Of a DNA stretch of 64,000 nucleotides, positions 18,041 to 25,626 are shown one piece after another. Below the pieces are notes generated by a model. It had not been told where the DNA came from. It made no database searches and worked only from the letters and a program-made list of their open reading frames with translations. Source of the DNA: an uncultured Oscillospiraceae bacterium (GTDB lineage: Bacteria > Bacillota > Clostridia > Oscillospirales > Oscillospiraceae). The stretch spans positions 1-64,000 of the forward strand of contig CANQMW010000003.1 of NCBI GenBank assembly GCA_947625045.1, in the 5' to 3' direction. Position 1 is the first letter of the stretch, and each line of letters opens with the position of its first letter. The position numbers and the translations under genes are program-made.

Positions 18041-18068
18041 ATTGTAACCCCTCCCGAGAGGATTTCAA
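18041..18068 (-). promoter_or_regulatory. Promoter of surface gene 2 (no homopolymer)
   Basis: Minus strand: TTGAAA (18068-18063), 16-base spacer, TACAAT (18046-18041). It aligns with the promoters of the two paralogues, but the spacer is TCCTCTCGGGAGGGGT with no long G run. Confidence 0.7.
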
Positions 18069-18115
18069 CAGCAATTCAGGTTCGATTTTCCCCATTTCGG
18101 GACAAAACATATTAA

Positions 18116-18255
18116 AAAGGCTCCCTTGTGCAAAGGGAGCTGTCGAGCGAAGCGAGACTGAGGGATTGTTACCAAGCCAGGTAAAACTCCAAGACTGGTA
18201 ACAACCCCTCCGAGCGGCTGACGCCGCCCACCTCCCCTTGCACAGGGGAGGCTTT
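18116..18255. repeat. MITE-like intergenic repeat, copy 2
   Basis: Near-identical to the copy at 11638-11778 in the same orientation, with small differences in the middle (GAGCGGCTGACGCCGCC against GAGCCGCCTGACGGCGGCC). The changes keep the stem pairing, which suggests selection for, or frequent conversion of, the folded form. Confidence 0.8.
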
Positions 18256-18280
18256 GTGGAAACCTGGGGCCTCCAAAAGG

Positions 18281-18306
18281 AAAGGCCTGCCAAACGGCAG
18301 GCCTTT
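18281..18306 (-). terminator. Terminator of the Nif11-type peptide gene
   Basis: A perfect 11-bp stem AAAGGCCTGCC / GGCAGGCCTTT around a four-base loop, 18 bases past the stop. On the minus strand it is followed by CCTTTT. Confidence 0.8.
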
Positions 18307-18324
18307 CTATCTTTTCCGCCGGGG

Positions 18325-18570
18325 TCAGATAAGCTCTGCGGGCTCCGGTTTCCACTGATTCGACCCGAAGTTTTTGGTGGTGACAGAAACGACACCGCCC
18401 GCAACGGCCGCCACGGCCTCGTCGGACAGCTCGCCGCCGGCCGCCTTGAGCTTGTCAAAGAGCTCCTGCGCCTTCTCCAGAGCCAGCTCCATGCCGTACT
18501 CCTTGGCGATGGCGATCACGTCCTCCGCGGACTTTGCTTCCTTCAGCTTCGCGATCATCTCTCCGTTCAT
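18325..18570 (-). CDS. Nif11-type leader peptide, putative secreted peptide precursor
   Basis: 81 aa. Residues 1-59 match the Nif11-like leader family: KLKEAKSAEDVIAIAKEYG, an amphipathic helix, then GELSDEAVAAVAGG with the double glycine at 58-59 where C39 peptidase-containing exporters cut. The predicted core is only 22 residues (60-81, starting VVSVTTKNFGS). It has no cysteine but has Ser62, Thr64, Thr65, Ser70 and Trp72. AAGGAGG precedes the ATG. No modification enzyme (LanM, cyclodehydratase or radical SAM maturase) or peptidase-transporter is nearby, so maturation would have to come from elsewhere or not occur. It lies between a lipoprotein gene and giant surface gene 2, all on the minus strand with separate terminators. 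Confidence 0.8.
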   Translation of the reverse strand: MNGEMIAKLKEAKSAEDVIAIAKEYGMELALEKAQELFDKLKAAGGELSDEAVAAVAGGVVSVTTKNFGSNQWKPEPAELI

Positions 18571-18679
18571 CGTTATGCCTCCTTTTCAGCGTCGTGTTGT
18601 GTATTTGAAACGCACGGATGCGCCGTTTCCTCATTTCGTGTTCTGTCTCTTTATACGATCCACAGGGGCAAAAGGGCTA

Positions 18680-18706
18680 AGGGGCGGCAAAAATTTTTCC
18701 GCCCCT
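18680..18706 (-). terminator. Terminator of the lipoprotein gene
   Basis: AGGGGCGG / CCGCCCCT stem enclosing an A5T5 segment that can pair further, 18 bases past the stop at 18724. On the minus strand it is followed by TAGCCCTTTTG. Confidence 0.75.
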
Positions 18707-18723
18707 CGCCGCGCTTTACTCGC

Positions 18724-19857
18724 TTATTCCGCGGGGACTTCCACCGCCATGGAGGCGAAGATGGGGGCCAGGACCGCCCCGATGGCGTCGCTCAGCAGCG
18801 TCTGCAGATCCGCCGGCAGCGGGCTCTCCTCGCCGGCAGCGGACAGCTCGCTCAGGTTCACGGCATTCGCCAGGTCGACAGTGTCGGGGCTGAAGGCCGC
18901 GTCCGCGACAACATGCTTGTTCAGGGAGAACTGCACGTCAAAATGGCCCTCGCCCATGTCGCCCATGATATCAATGGCCAGGGTCCGGCCGTCCTCATCG
19001 CCGGTCAGGATGTAGTACAGGCCGTTATAGCCATCGGTCTCGCCGTCGGAGGCGATGACGAACAGATACCCGACGCCGGCGTCCAGGTCGCCCTGGCCGA
19101 CATAGAAAGCGGCCTCCAGCGTCGCGTCCACGTTCTCGTCCTTCAGCATCTCCACGTTGGGGATGGGCTTGCCGTTCATGGTCATGTTGCCCAGGACCTG
19201 GAGCAGGTGCTCCTTGTCCACGCTGATGCCGGTCATCTTATACTCGCCCGCGGGCAGCAGCACCTCGCCGGTATCCGGGTCGGTGACGTCCTCCTCGATG
19301 GTGATGATCTGGTCGGCGTTGATGCTCTCCTTCAGGATCTGCTGGATGCTTTCGGTATTCACCTCGAGCCCGGCGGGAGGCGTCGCCACGGGCACCGCCG
19401 TGGCCTCAGGCGCCTCGGCCGCGGCCGCCTCCGCGCGGGCAAAGAAGTCATAGATGCTCTGGGCGGCCTCGTTGGCGTCCATGTTCTGCAGCTTCTCTAC
19501 CAGCACGTTGCGCAGCTCGTCCAGGCCGTTGGCCATCTCCATCACCGGGTCGATGACATAGTCCTTGTCGCCCAGGGTGGGGCTGGCCAGATGGATGACG
19601 TACAGGTCGTCCACCTGGGTGAAGCCGATCTCGCAGGCCCGCTCGCCGTCGGCGTCAATATGTACCAGCACGGCGCCCGGCTCCCCGTCCGTCACGTCAA
19701 TGCCGATCTCCAGGCCGGACAGGTCCATGTTCGTCTCGCCCGTCTCCACGGAGATATCGGACAGGCAGTAGCAGGTGCCGGCCCCCGGGCCCTCCGTAAA
19801 GGCGCAGGCGCTCAGCATCAGCACGGCGCTCAGGATGACAGCTAACAACTTTTTCAT
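18724..19857 (-). CDS. Lipoprotein of unknown function
   Basis: 377 aa. The signal peptide ends in the lipobox LSAC (lipidated Cys at 18), so the protein should be anchored on the outer face of the membrane. It is acidic throughout. An Ala/Pro-rich linker (about 140-165) splits it into two parts. The N-terminal part has beta-rich text (GLEIGIDVTDGEPGAVLVHI). The C-terminal part carries TGEVLLPAGEYKMTGISV, which resembles beta-sandwich carbohydrate or wall-binding modules but is not assignable. GGAGG lies before the ATG, and it has its own extended -10 promoter and terminator. No family is recognised. Confidence 0.8.
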   Translation of the reverse strand: MKKLLAVILSAVLMLSACAFTEGPGAGTCYCLSDISVETGETNMDLSGLEIGIDVTDGEPGAVLVHIDADGERACEIGFTQVDDLYVIHLASPTLGDKDYVIDPVMEMANGLDELRNVLVEKLQNMDANEAAQSIYDFFARAEAAAAEAPEATAVPVATPPAGLEVNTESIQQILKESINADQIITIEEDVTDPDTGEVLLPAGEYKMTGISVDKEHLLQVLGNMTMNGKPIPNVEMLKDENVDATLEAAFYVGQGDLDAGVGYLFVIASDGETDGYNGLYYILTGDEDGRTLAIDIMGDMGEGHFDVQFSLNKHVVADAAFSPDTVDLANAVNLSELSAAGEESPLPADLQTLLSDAIGAVLAPIFASMAVEVPAE

Positions 19858-19934
19858 TTTCTCAGGTCCTCCTTGAATTTTTTGTACCGCCTGAAAGCGA
19901 TATTTAATGACTGGGGTACAGTGCCCCCGGTGCT

Positions 19935-19943
19935 ATTATACCA
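19935..19943 (-). promoter_or_regulatory. Extended -10 promoter of the lipoprotein gene
   Basis: Minus strand TGG-TATAAT (19943-19935): perfect -10 with the TGn extension. No good -35 is visible, as expected for extended -10 promoters. About 75 bases upstream of the ATG. Confidence 0.65.
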
Positions 19944-20091
19944 TTTTTTCGAGCCGCTGCACTGCATTTCGGGCTCGTATTTGGACATTTCAGGGCGGCG
20001 CGGGCGTCCAGCATGTGTCCCGCCGGGTCAATATGCCGGTTTTGAGGTGCACCGATCTTCAGCGTATCCGTGCCGCCCTGGAGCTCCATTC

Positions 20092-20129
20092 AAAACACAA
20101 AAGGCTGCGGGAGCAGCCTTTTGTGTTTT
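20092..20129 (-). terminator. Terminator of giant surface protein gene 3
   Basis: A perfect 17-bp stem (AAAACACAAAAGGCTGC and its complement) with a GGGA loop, 10 bases past the stop at 20140. The A/T-rich ends work as T-runs in either direction, so it may also insulate the opposite strand. Confidence 0.9.
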
Positions 20130-20139
20130 TCAAGCCTTT

Positions 20140-23100
20140 TCATCCCTTATGGCTCAGGCCGTCGGTCCACAGGCCTGTGGCGGCGTTATAGCTGCCCCAG
20201 GCCTCGGTCCAGGTGCACATGCCCTGGCTGCCGTACTTCGGGCTGAAATAGCCCTCGCCTGCGGCGGCGTACGTCCACTGCCAGCCGGTGAGCATCTTGC
20301 CGATCTCCTGCCGGTCATTGGTTGTCTGGAGCATGTACCAGGCCCTGCCGCCCTTCAGGTCGTCCAGGTACTGCATGCCCGTCAGCATCTTCCCGTCGGC
20401 GCCCACATAGTACCAGTTGTTGTCCCACTGGGAAGCGCCGTCGATCTTGCCCACCCAGTAGTTGGCCACCAGCGCGCCTTTCTTGAAGAAGTACCACTCG
20501 CCGGTGCCGTAGTCATAGCTCCAGCCGGTGCCGCCGTTTGTCTTGGGAGGCTCCACGGGCGCCGTGGGCTTATCGCCGCCGGGGCCGGGGGTCGGGGTCG
20601 GGGTGGGCGTGGGCTCATCGCCGCCGGGGCCGGGCGCAGGCTCGCCGCCGGGGCCGGGCGTGGGCGTGGGAGACGGGCTGGGCGTGGCGGGCGTACTGGG
20701 TATGTAGCCGCTGCCGGGCGTCTCATCCTCGACGGCCGCCGCGGCCACGCCGAAGGCGTAGACGGAGAACTGGTTGGCCCGGATGACGATATAGGTGTTC
20801 CCGCCGGTCTGCTGGATGTAGTAGCACTCTATCCCGGCGCTCATGCCGTAGGAGGGGCTCACCTTCTGCATGACCTCTACGCTGCTGTAGTCCTTCCCAT
20901 GCTGCCGCAGCACGAAGATGTTATCCGCCGTCACATTGCCGGTAAGCTTCGCTTTCAGGCCGCTGGACAGGGGGAACGTCAGGGTCAGCAGGCCCGACGT
21001 CTCGGGTACAGATCCCGTCGTATCCGTATCGCCCACCGTCACCGTCTTGGTGACGGTCACGTCGATATAGTCGGTGATGGCGCTCGCGGGGTCCTTCACG
21101 CCGACGATGCTTTCCACCGCGCTCTGGATGCTCTCCTTGATCTCATACACGTCGTCCCAATCCATGCCGCCGCTGGAGCCTGCCCCCAGGGTATTGGCGC
21201 TCAGGGAGACGGTGATGACGGCGTCCTTCCCCGCCGCGTCGGCCTTGTCCTCGGCGGTGATCACGCTGTCCAGACCCTCCACCGCGGGAGGCTGGGGCAG
21301 CTCGCTGCTCACCTTGGTATTCACCGTGACGCTGGGCAGGATGACAGTGCCGGCCGCGCCCACAGCCCAATCCACCGTCACCGTGCCGGAGGCGGTGACG
21401 ACCTTGCCGGCGGTGTTCGTCTTCGTCACGGTCACGTTCTGCAGGCCGTAGGGCACGTCCCTGATGACGGCGGCGCCGTCCGCGCCGGTGGTGCCGGTCA
21501 GGAAACCTATGCGCACCGCCGCGCCCTCCACGGGCGCGCCGCTCTCATCGGTCACATAGACGGTCACGTCGCCCAGCTGGGTGAACCTGGCGCCGGCGTC
21601 GGCCTCCACGCTCACGTCGCCCTTCACGGTCACGTTCCCCTCTCTGACGGTGACGCTGCCGTATTCATCGATATCCACGGTCCCGCCGGAGGGCCTCATG
21701 CCCTTGAGGGTGACGCCCCCGCAGTCAACGGCGGCGTCCGGGGCGAGGCGCAGGCCCGTGGCGCCGGGCTTGACGGTCCAGGTCACGGTGCCGTCATCCG
21801 GGTCCATTTTGAACGAGCCGTCCTGGTAGATCGTGACCTTGGCGGGCCCCTTGCTCGTATAGGTCCTGCCGTCGATGGTCATCTCTCCGTTTTCGGTCAG
21901 CGGCACGGTGACGCTGCCGTCGGTGTTCACCGTGACGGTATCATACACGCCGTTGGTGATGTTGCCGCTGATGGTCGTGTCGCCCACCCACAGGTAGTTG
22001 GCGCTGCCCTCGCCAAAGGTGACCTTGGCCTTCCCGCCATCCAGGGCTTCGACCGTCACATGGCCTTCCATACCCATGGGCACCTTCATGCCTTCGCCGG
22101 TCTTCACCCCGTACACGGTCACGGCGCTGTCCACCGTCAGAGAGCCCTCACCGGTGATATTGAGCGTCCCGCTCACGGTGACGGGGAGCGGGGTCCCGCC
22201 GGCGTCCTTCTCGCTGGAGAGGGTCACGTCAGAGGCGATATCCACCGCCGCATCCAGGTCCAGGTCCCGCCACAGGACGATATCGTCCGCGCCGGCCGCG
22301 TCAACGGCCTCTTGAAGCGTGGGGTAATACTTCTCGCCTATCTTCGCCTCGGAGTTCCCGACAACGACCTCGCCTATCTTTACGGGCGCCGTGTCCTTAT
22401 GGTTTTCGTCGCCCTCGATCTTGTACCAGACATAGTATGTCCCGGGGTCTTTGCCGGTGATGAGCCCGGCGCTGTCCTTCCAGTCCCCTTCGGCCGGCGC
22501 GGACTCATCGGTCCTCACCGCGTACATCATCGTGCCGCCGTCGGCCGTGCCCCCCGGTACCAGGAGCGGATACTCAACATTGTCGAAGCTCCAGTCTGCC
22601 GCCAGCACCGGCTGTTCGGTCACGCCGGACGCCGCCTTTTGGATGGTGACGGCTACGCACCAGGGCCCGCCGTAAGTGTGGTTAGGGTCGCTGCTCGTGA
22701 CCTTGTACCAGACGTAGTACGTCCCGGCCTTGACCGCCGTTATCTCTGTATGCGCCGTCTTCCAATCGCTGTCGGCCGCGGGCGCCTCGGTCTCTGTCCC
22801 CAGGGCGTACTCCATCGTGCCGCCGCTGCCGGTGACCTCGCCCGCCGAGGCCAGGAGCTCCTGTTTCCCGCCGTTATAGGTCAGACCATTGTTCGCCGTG
22901 GGCAGGGTCACCCCATCCAACGGGGCCTGGGCGATGGTGACCGTGATGGGCCCCTCCGGCGTGTAGTCGTTGTAGCCGTCGTCGCCCTGCACCTTCCACC
23001 AGACCTGATAAGTCCCGGCGTTCGTCCCTCTGGGGATCGCGGTGCTGTATGCGCCATCCTGGGCAATGCTGTACAGCACCCTGCCATGGGGCGCCTCACC

Positions 23101-25023
23101 TCTGGTCACCAGGTTATGGGCATTGCCGTCATAGGTAAGATCGGATACAGCCGCCGGCTCCTGGGTCGGCTCGGCCGTGCGGATCCCACTCGCCGTGACG
23201 TTCCTGATCGTATTGCCGCCCGCGTATACGTAGTTCCCATTTTTATCGTAGAAGGCGTAATATGTGCTCCACAGTATCATCGCGTTCACACTGACGCCCT
23301 CAGGCGCTTGGATGTAATCAAATGTACCGCCCATGACCGTCACGTTTCTGTCATATACTACTGTTCCGAAGTACGTTGTATAACAGAATTGTCCGGCGTG
23401 ATCGCTAATAAATTCATCGAACTCGCCGCCGTAGATACGTATCGTGTTTAAATATCGGGCGGCGGTATCGTGCACCGTGCCGAACTTGCCGCCGTGGATC
23501 GCTACCACAGTGGAACTGCCAATATTTACGGTGGTGAACTCACCAACCCAGAAGCTCGCGCTGCCGCCGTCCATGTTCATGGTCCCGATCTTCAGGTTCG
23601 TGGTCCCGTCGCCGCCGATGGTCACATGGCTTCTGCTGGTGGTCGATATATTGTTGATCTGGCCGTTGATGATAGTCGTCATGGTGTAAAACATCTTCTC
23701 CGCCAGGTCCCCGATCGTGCCGCCGTCGATAGTAACATTGCCCGTTCCCTGGGCTTTCATGCTCCCGATCGTGCCCCCGGTGATGTTCGCCGTGGACCAG
23801 TCGACAAACAGGCTGTCCACGCTGCCGCCGGAGACGTTCGCCGTGGCGCTGTGGACGCCCAGGTTCCCGACATAGCCGCCGGAGACGTTCGCCGTGCCGC
23901 GGTCCCACACATCCAGGGTGTTGACCGTGCCGCCGCTGACGTTCACCGTGACGGTGATGAACTTATCGGTCCTCAGCTCATTGACCGTGCCGCCGGAGAC
24001 GGACACCGTGCCGTCGGTGATCTCGTCCCCGGTGTTATTGATGACGTGCAGGGTCCCGACTCTGCCGCCGGAGACGTTCACCGCGCCGGCGGCGCCCTCC
24101 TTGACCGTCAGCCGGCCGGCCTCGCCGCCGCTTTTGACGTTCACCGTGCCGCCGTTGACGGTCAGGGCGGTCACCGTGCCGCCGGTGACGGTCACCGTGC
24201 CGCCGTCAACGGTCAGGTCTTCCACCGTGCCGAAGCTGGAAATGCCTGCCGTGCCGCTGTTGACGGTCATGGTCCCGACCGTGCTGCCGCTGTAAACGTT
24301 CACCGTGCAGGGCTGCGAGGCGGTGACGGTCATGTTTTTGACCGTGCCGCTGACGACGGTCACCCTGTGGCAGAGGACTTCCAGGTCTTCGATCACGCCG
24401 CCGCCGCTGACATTCACCACGCCGTCCCTGCCCGCCCGGTTGCCGGCGTACATTTTGCCCACCGTGCCGCCGTTGACGGTCACCGTGCTGCCCTCAGCCT
24501 GAACGGCATAGCCGCTGCCGGTGTTCCGCACGCTCGCGCCGCCCGTGATGTTCAGGGTGCCGGTATAGACATCGATGGTTGGTGAGCCGCCCGACCCGGT
24601 CATGGAGTGCGCGCCGGTGAGGGTGACGTTCCCGCCTGTAAGTTCCAAACTGCTCTCCACCGTGGCGTCCGCGTTCAGCGTGAGCGTGCCGCCGCCGCTG
24701 GCGACGCTGTCCCAGACGGCCTGGATATCGCCGCCGTCGTACGCCGCGTTCGCCGCGGGCACGGGCTCGTCCTCCAGCTCCTCCGGCGTCACCGCCGCCA
24801 GGTCCGGCGCGTCCATGGCCCCGTCCCCGGGCTGGTCCATGGGCGCGTCCTGCTCCGGCTCCGCCGGGGCGGGCTCCTCCATGGGCGCGGGGGCCTCCGG
24901 CGCCGCGGGCTCTTCCACGGCGGGCTCCTCCGCCAGGAACACGTCCTCCGCCGCGAAGGCGGGGGCCGCCAGGCCGAAGGCCATCACGGCCGCCAGAAAC
25001 AGACTCAATGCGCGCTTTTTCAT
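20140..25023 (-). CDS. Giant beta-helix surface protein 3 with cell-wall-binding repeats
   Basis: 1627 aa. Same plan as surface protein 1: signal peptide (MKKRALSLFLAAVMAFG, APAFAA); acidic Glu/Pro block with EEPAAPEAPAPMEEP almost identical to protein 1; a beta-helix-like region of GGTVTALTVNGGTVNV-type repeats to about residue 560; three Ig-like MBG repeats (YQVWWKVQGD, YYVWYKVTSS, YYVWYKIEGD); beta-sandwich and CNA-B-like modules; a Pro-Gly-Thr linker and C-terminal aromatic repeats ending LWTDGLSHKG. The start is set by AAGGAGG. The N-terminus and 5' flank match gene 1 most closely, so genes 1 and 3 look like the most recent pair at that end. Predicted wall-bound; adhesive or matrix role inferred. 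Confidence 0.82.
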   Translation of the reverse strand: MKKRALSLFLAAVMAFGLAAPAFAAEDVFLAEEPAVEEPAAPEAPAPMEEPAPAEPEQDAPMDQPGDGAMDAPDLAAVTPEELEDEPVPAANAAYDGGDIQAVWDSVASGGGTLTLNADATVESSLELTGGNVTLTGAHSMTGSGGSPTIDVYTGTLNITGGASVRNTGSGYAVQAEGSTVTVNGGTVGKMYAGNRAGRDGVVNVSGGGVIEDLEVLCHRVTVVSGTVKNMTVTASQPCTVNVYSGSTVGTMTVNSGTAGISSFGTVEDLTVDGGTVTVTGGTVTALTVNGGTVNVKSGGEAGRLTVKEGAAGAVNVSGGRVGTLHVINNTGDEITDGTVSVSGGTVNELRTDKFITVTVNVSGGTVNTLDVWDRGTANVSGGYVGNLGVHSATANVSGGSVDSLFVDWSTANITGGTIGSMKAQGTGNVTIDGGTIGDLAEKMFYTMTTIINGQINNISTTSRSHVTIGGDGTTNLKIGTMNMDGGSASFWVGEFTTVNIGSSTVVAIHGGKFGTVHDTAARYLNTIRIYGGEFDEFISDHAGQFCYTTYFGTVVYDRNVTVMGGTFDYIQAPEGVSVNAMILWSTYYAFYDKNGNYVYAGGNTIRNVTASGIRTAEPTQEPAAVSDLTYDGNAHNLVTRGEAPHGRVLYSIAQDGAYSTAIPRGTNAGTYQVWWKVQGDDGYNDYTPEGPITVTIAQAPLDGVTLPTANNGLTYNGGKQELLASAGEVTGSGGTMEYALGTETEAPAADSDWKTAHTEITAVKAGTYYVWYKVTSSDPNHTYGGPWCVAVTIQKAASGVTEQPVLAADWSFDNVEYPLLVPGGTADGGTMMYAVRTDESAPAEGDWKDSAGLITGKDPGTYYVWYKIEGDENHKDTAPVKIGEVVVGNSEAKIGEKYYPTLQEAVDAAGADDIVLWRDLDLDAAVDIASDVTLSSEKDAGGTPLPVTVSGTLNITGEGSLTVDSAVTVYGVKTGEGMKVPMGMEGHVTVEALDGGKAKVTFGEGSANYLWVGDTTISGNITNGVYDTVTVNTDGSVTVPLTENGEMTIDGRTYTSKGPAKVTIYQDGSFKMDPDDGTVTWTVKPGATGLRLAPDAAVDCGGVTLKGMRPSGGTVDIDEYGSVTVREGNVTVKGDVSVEADAGARFTQLGDVTVYVTDESGAPVEGAAVRIGFLTGTTGADGAAVIRDVPYGLQNVTVTKTNTAGKVVTASGTVTVDWAVGAAGTVILPSVTVNTKVSSELPQPPAVEGLDSVITAEDKADAAGKDAVITVSLSANTLGAGSSGGMDWDDVYEIKESIQSAVESIVGVKDPASAITDYIDVTVTKTVTVGDTDTTGSVPETSGLLTLTFPLSSGLKAKLTGNVTADNIFVLRQHGKDYSSVEVMQKVSPSYGMSAGIECYYIQQTGGNTYIVIRANQFSVYAFGVAAAAVEDETPGSGYIPSTPATPSPSPTPTPGPGGEPAPGPGGDEPTPTPTPTPGPGGDKPTAPVEPPKTNGGTGWSYDYGTGEWYFFKKGALVANYWVGKIDGASQWDNNWYYVGADGKMLTGMQYLDDLKGGRAWYMLQTTNDRQEIGKMLTGWQWTYAAAGEGYFSPKYGSQGMCTWTEAWGSYNAATGLWTDGLSHKG

Positions 25024-25080
25024 ATAGGTACCCCTCCTTGATATGCGATATGGGCATACGTACACATTATGTCATTTTCC

Positions 25081-25110
25081 ATTGTACCCCCCCCCCGGAG
25101 GGGTTTTCAA
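25081..25110 (-). promoter_or_regulatory. Promoter of surface gene 3 with a G10 tract in the spacer
   Basis: Minus strand: TTGAAA (25110-25105), 18-base spacer, TACAAT (25086-25081). The ten bases next to the -10 are an unbroken G run (C10 at 25087-25096 on the plus strand), as in gene 1, but the total spacer is one base longer. Confidence 0.75.
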
Positions 25111-25300
25111 CAGCAATTCAGGTTCGATTTTCCCCATTTCGGGACAGAGGCATTGCAAAAACTTCTCGCATCCTTTTAAATGTCATACATGTATCATACG
25201 GCGCATGCGTCCTCCCGTTCGTCGCCCGGTCCGGGACGGCGCGCCTGCGCCGGCGGCAGAGGAAGAAACGACGACATGTATGAGATGAAAGGAGAACCAA

Positions 25301-25537
25301 ATGAGCGAAAACATCAAAAATAAGGAACTGGATACGAACGAGCTGCAGAAGGTGACCGGCGGCTTCCAGGTGACCTACGAGCAATTGAAGTCCCTTGCGT
25401 ACGGCAACTGCTTAGCGTGCGACTATCCGAATAAGGGGACGGAATGCATAGACTATCTGTTTTCGATATTGGATAAATTTACCCCGGGCTCCACGGTGGA
25501 CGTCACCTGCCCCCAGGGCAAGACTCCCATACTGTAA
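25301..25537 (+). CDS. Double-glycine leader peptide with four-cysteine core
   Basis: 78 aa. The leader (1-21) ends KELDTNELQKVTGG, a textbook double-glycine leader (acidic-Leu-xxx-Glu-Leu-xx-Val-x-Gly-Gly) as in class II bacteriocins and peptide pheromones. The predicted 57-residue product starts FQVTYEQLK and contains Cys at core positions 16, 19, 28 and 49, enough for two disulfides or for thioether crosslinks. AAAGGAG lies seven bases before the ATG. No immunity protein, histidine kinase or C39 transporter is adjacent. The gene is on the plus strand, divergent from surface gene 3 and just upstream of the ABC fusion gene. It differs from the Nif11-type peptide at 18325-18570. Bacteriocin or signal function is inferred from the leader only. 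Confidence 0.72.
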   Translation: MSENIKNKELDTNELQKVTGGFQVTYEQLKSLAYGNCLACDYPNKGTECIDYLFSILDKFTPGSTVDVTCPQGKTPIL

Positions 25538-25568
25538 GCGGCGGATACATACCTATCGGGCGGGCAAG

Positions 25569-25590
25569 GGGGCGCGCGAAAGCGCGCCCC
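25569..25590 (+). terminator. Hairpin between the leader peptide gene and the ABC fusion gene
   Basis: GGGGCGCGC-GAAA-GCGCGCCCC, a perfect 9-bp stem with a GNRA loop. No T-run follows, so it may act as an attenuating or RNA-stabilising hairpin and not as a full terminator. The downstream gene has no clear promoter of its own. Confidence 0.5.
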
Positions 25591-25626
25591 GGCGCATGTT
25601 GAAAACGAAGAGAGGAACCGGAAAGC

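Noticed and set aside
19873-23451. 1192-codon plus-strand open frame opposite giant surface gene 3, and similar long frames at 6109-9234 and 11778-15251
   Set aside because: They are antisense to the repetitive GGT/GTC-rich coding sequence, read as Gly/His/Arg/Val-rich low-complexity text and have no ribosome sites. High GC and repeated codons remove stops by chance.
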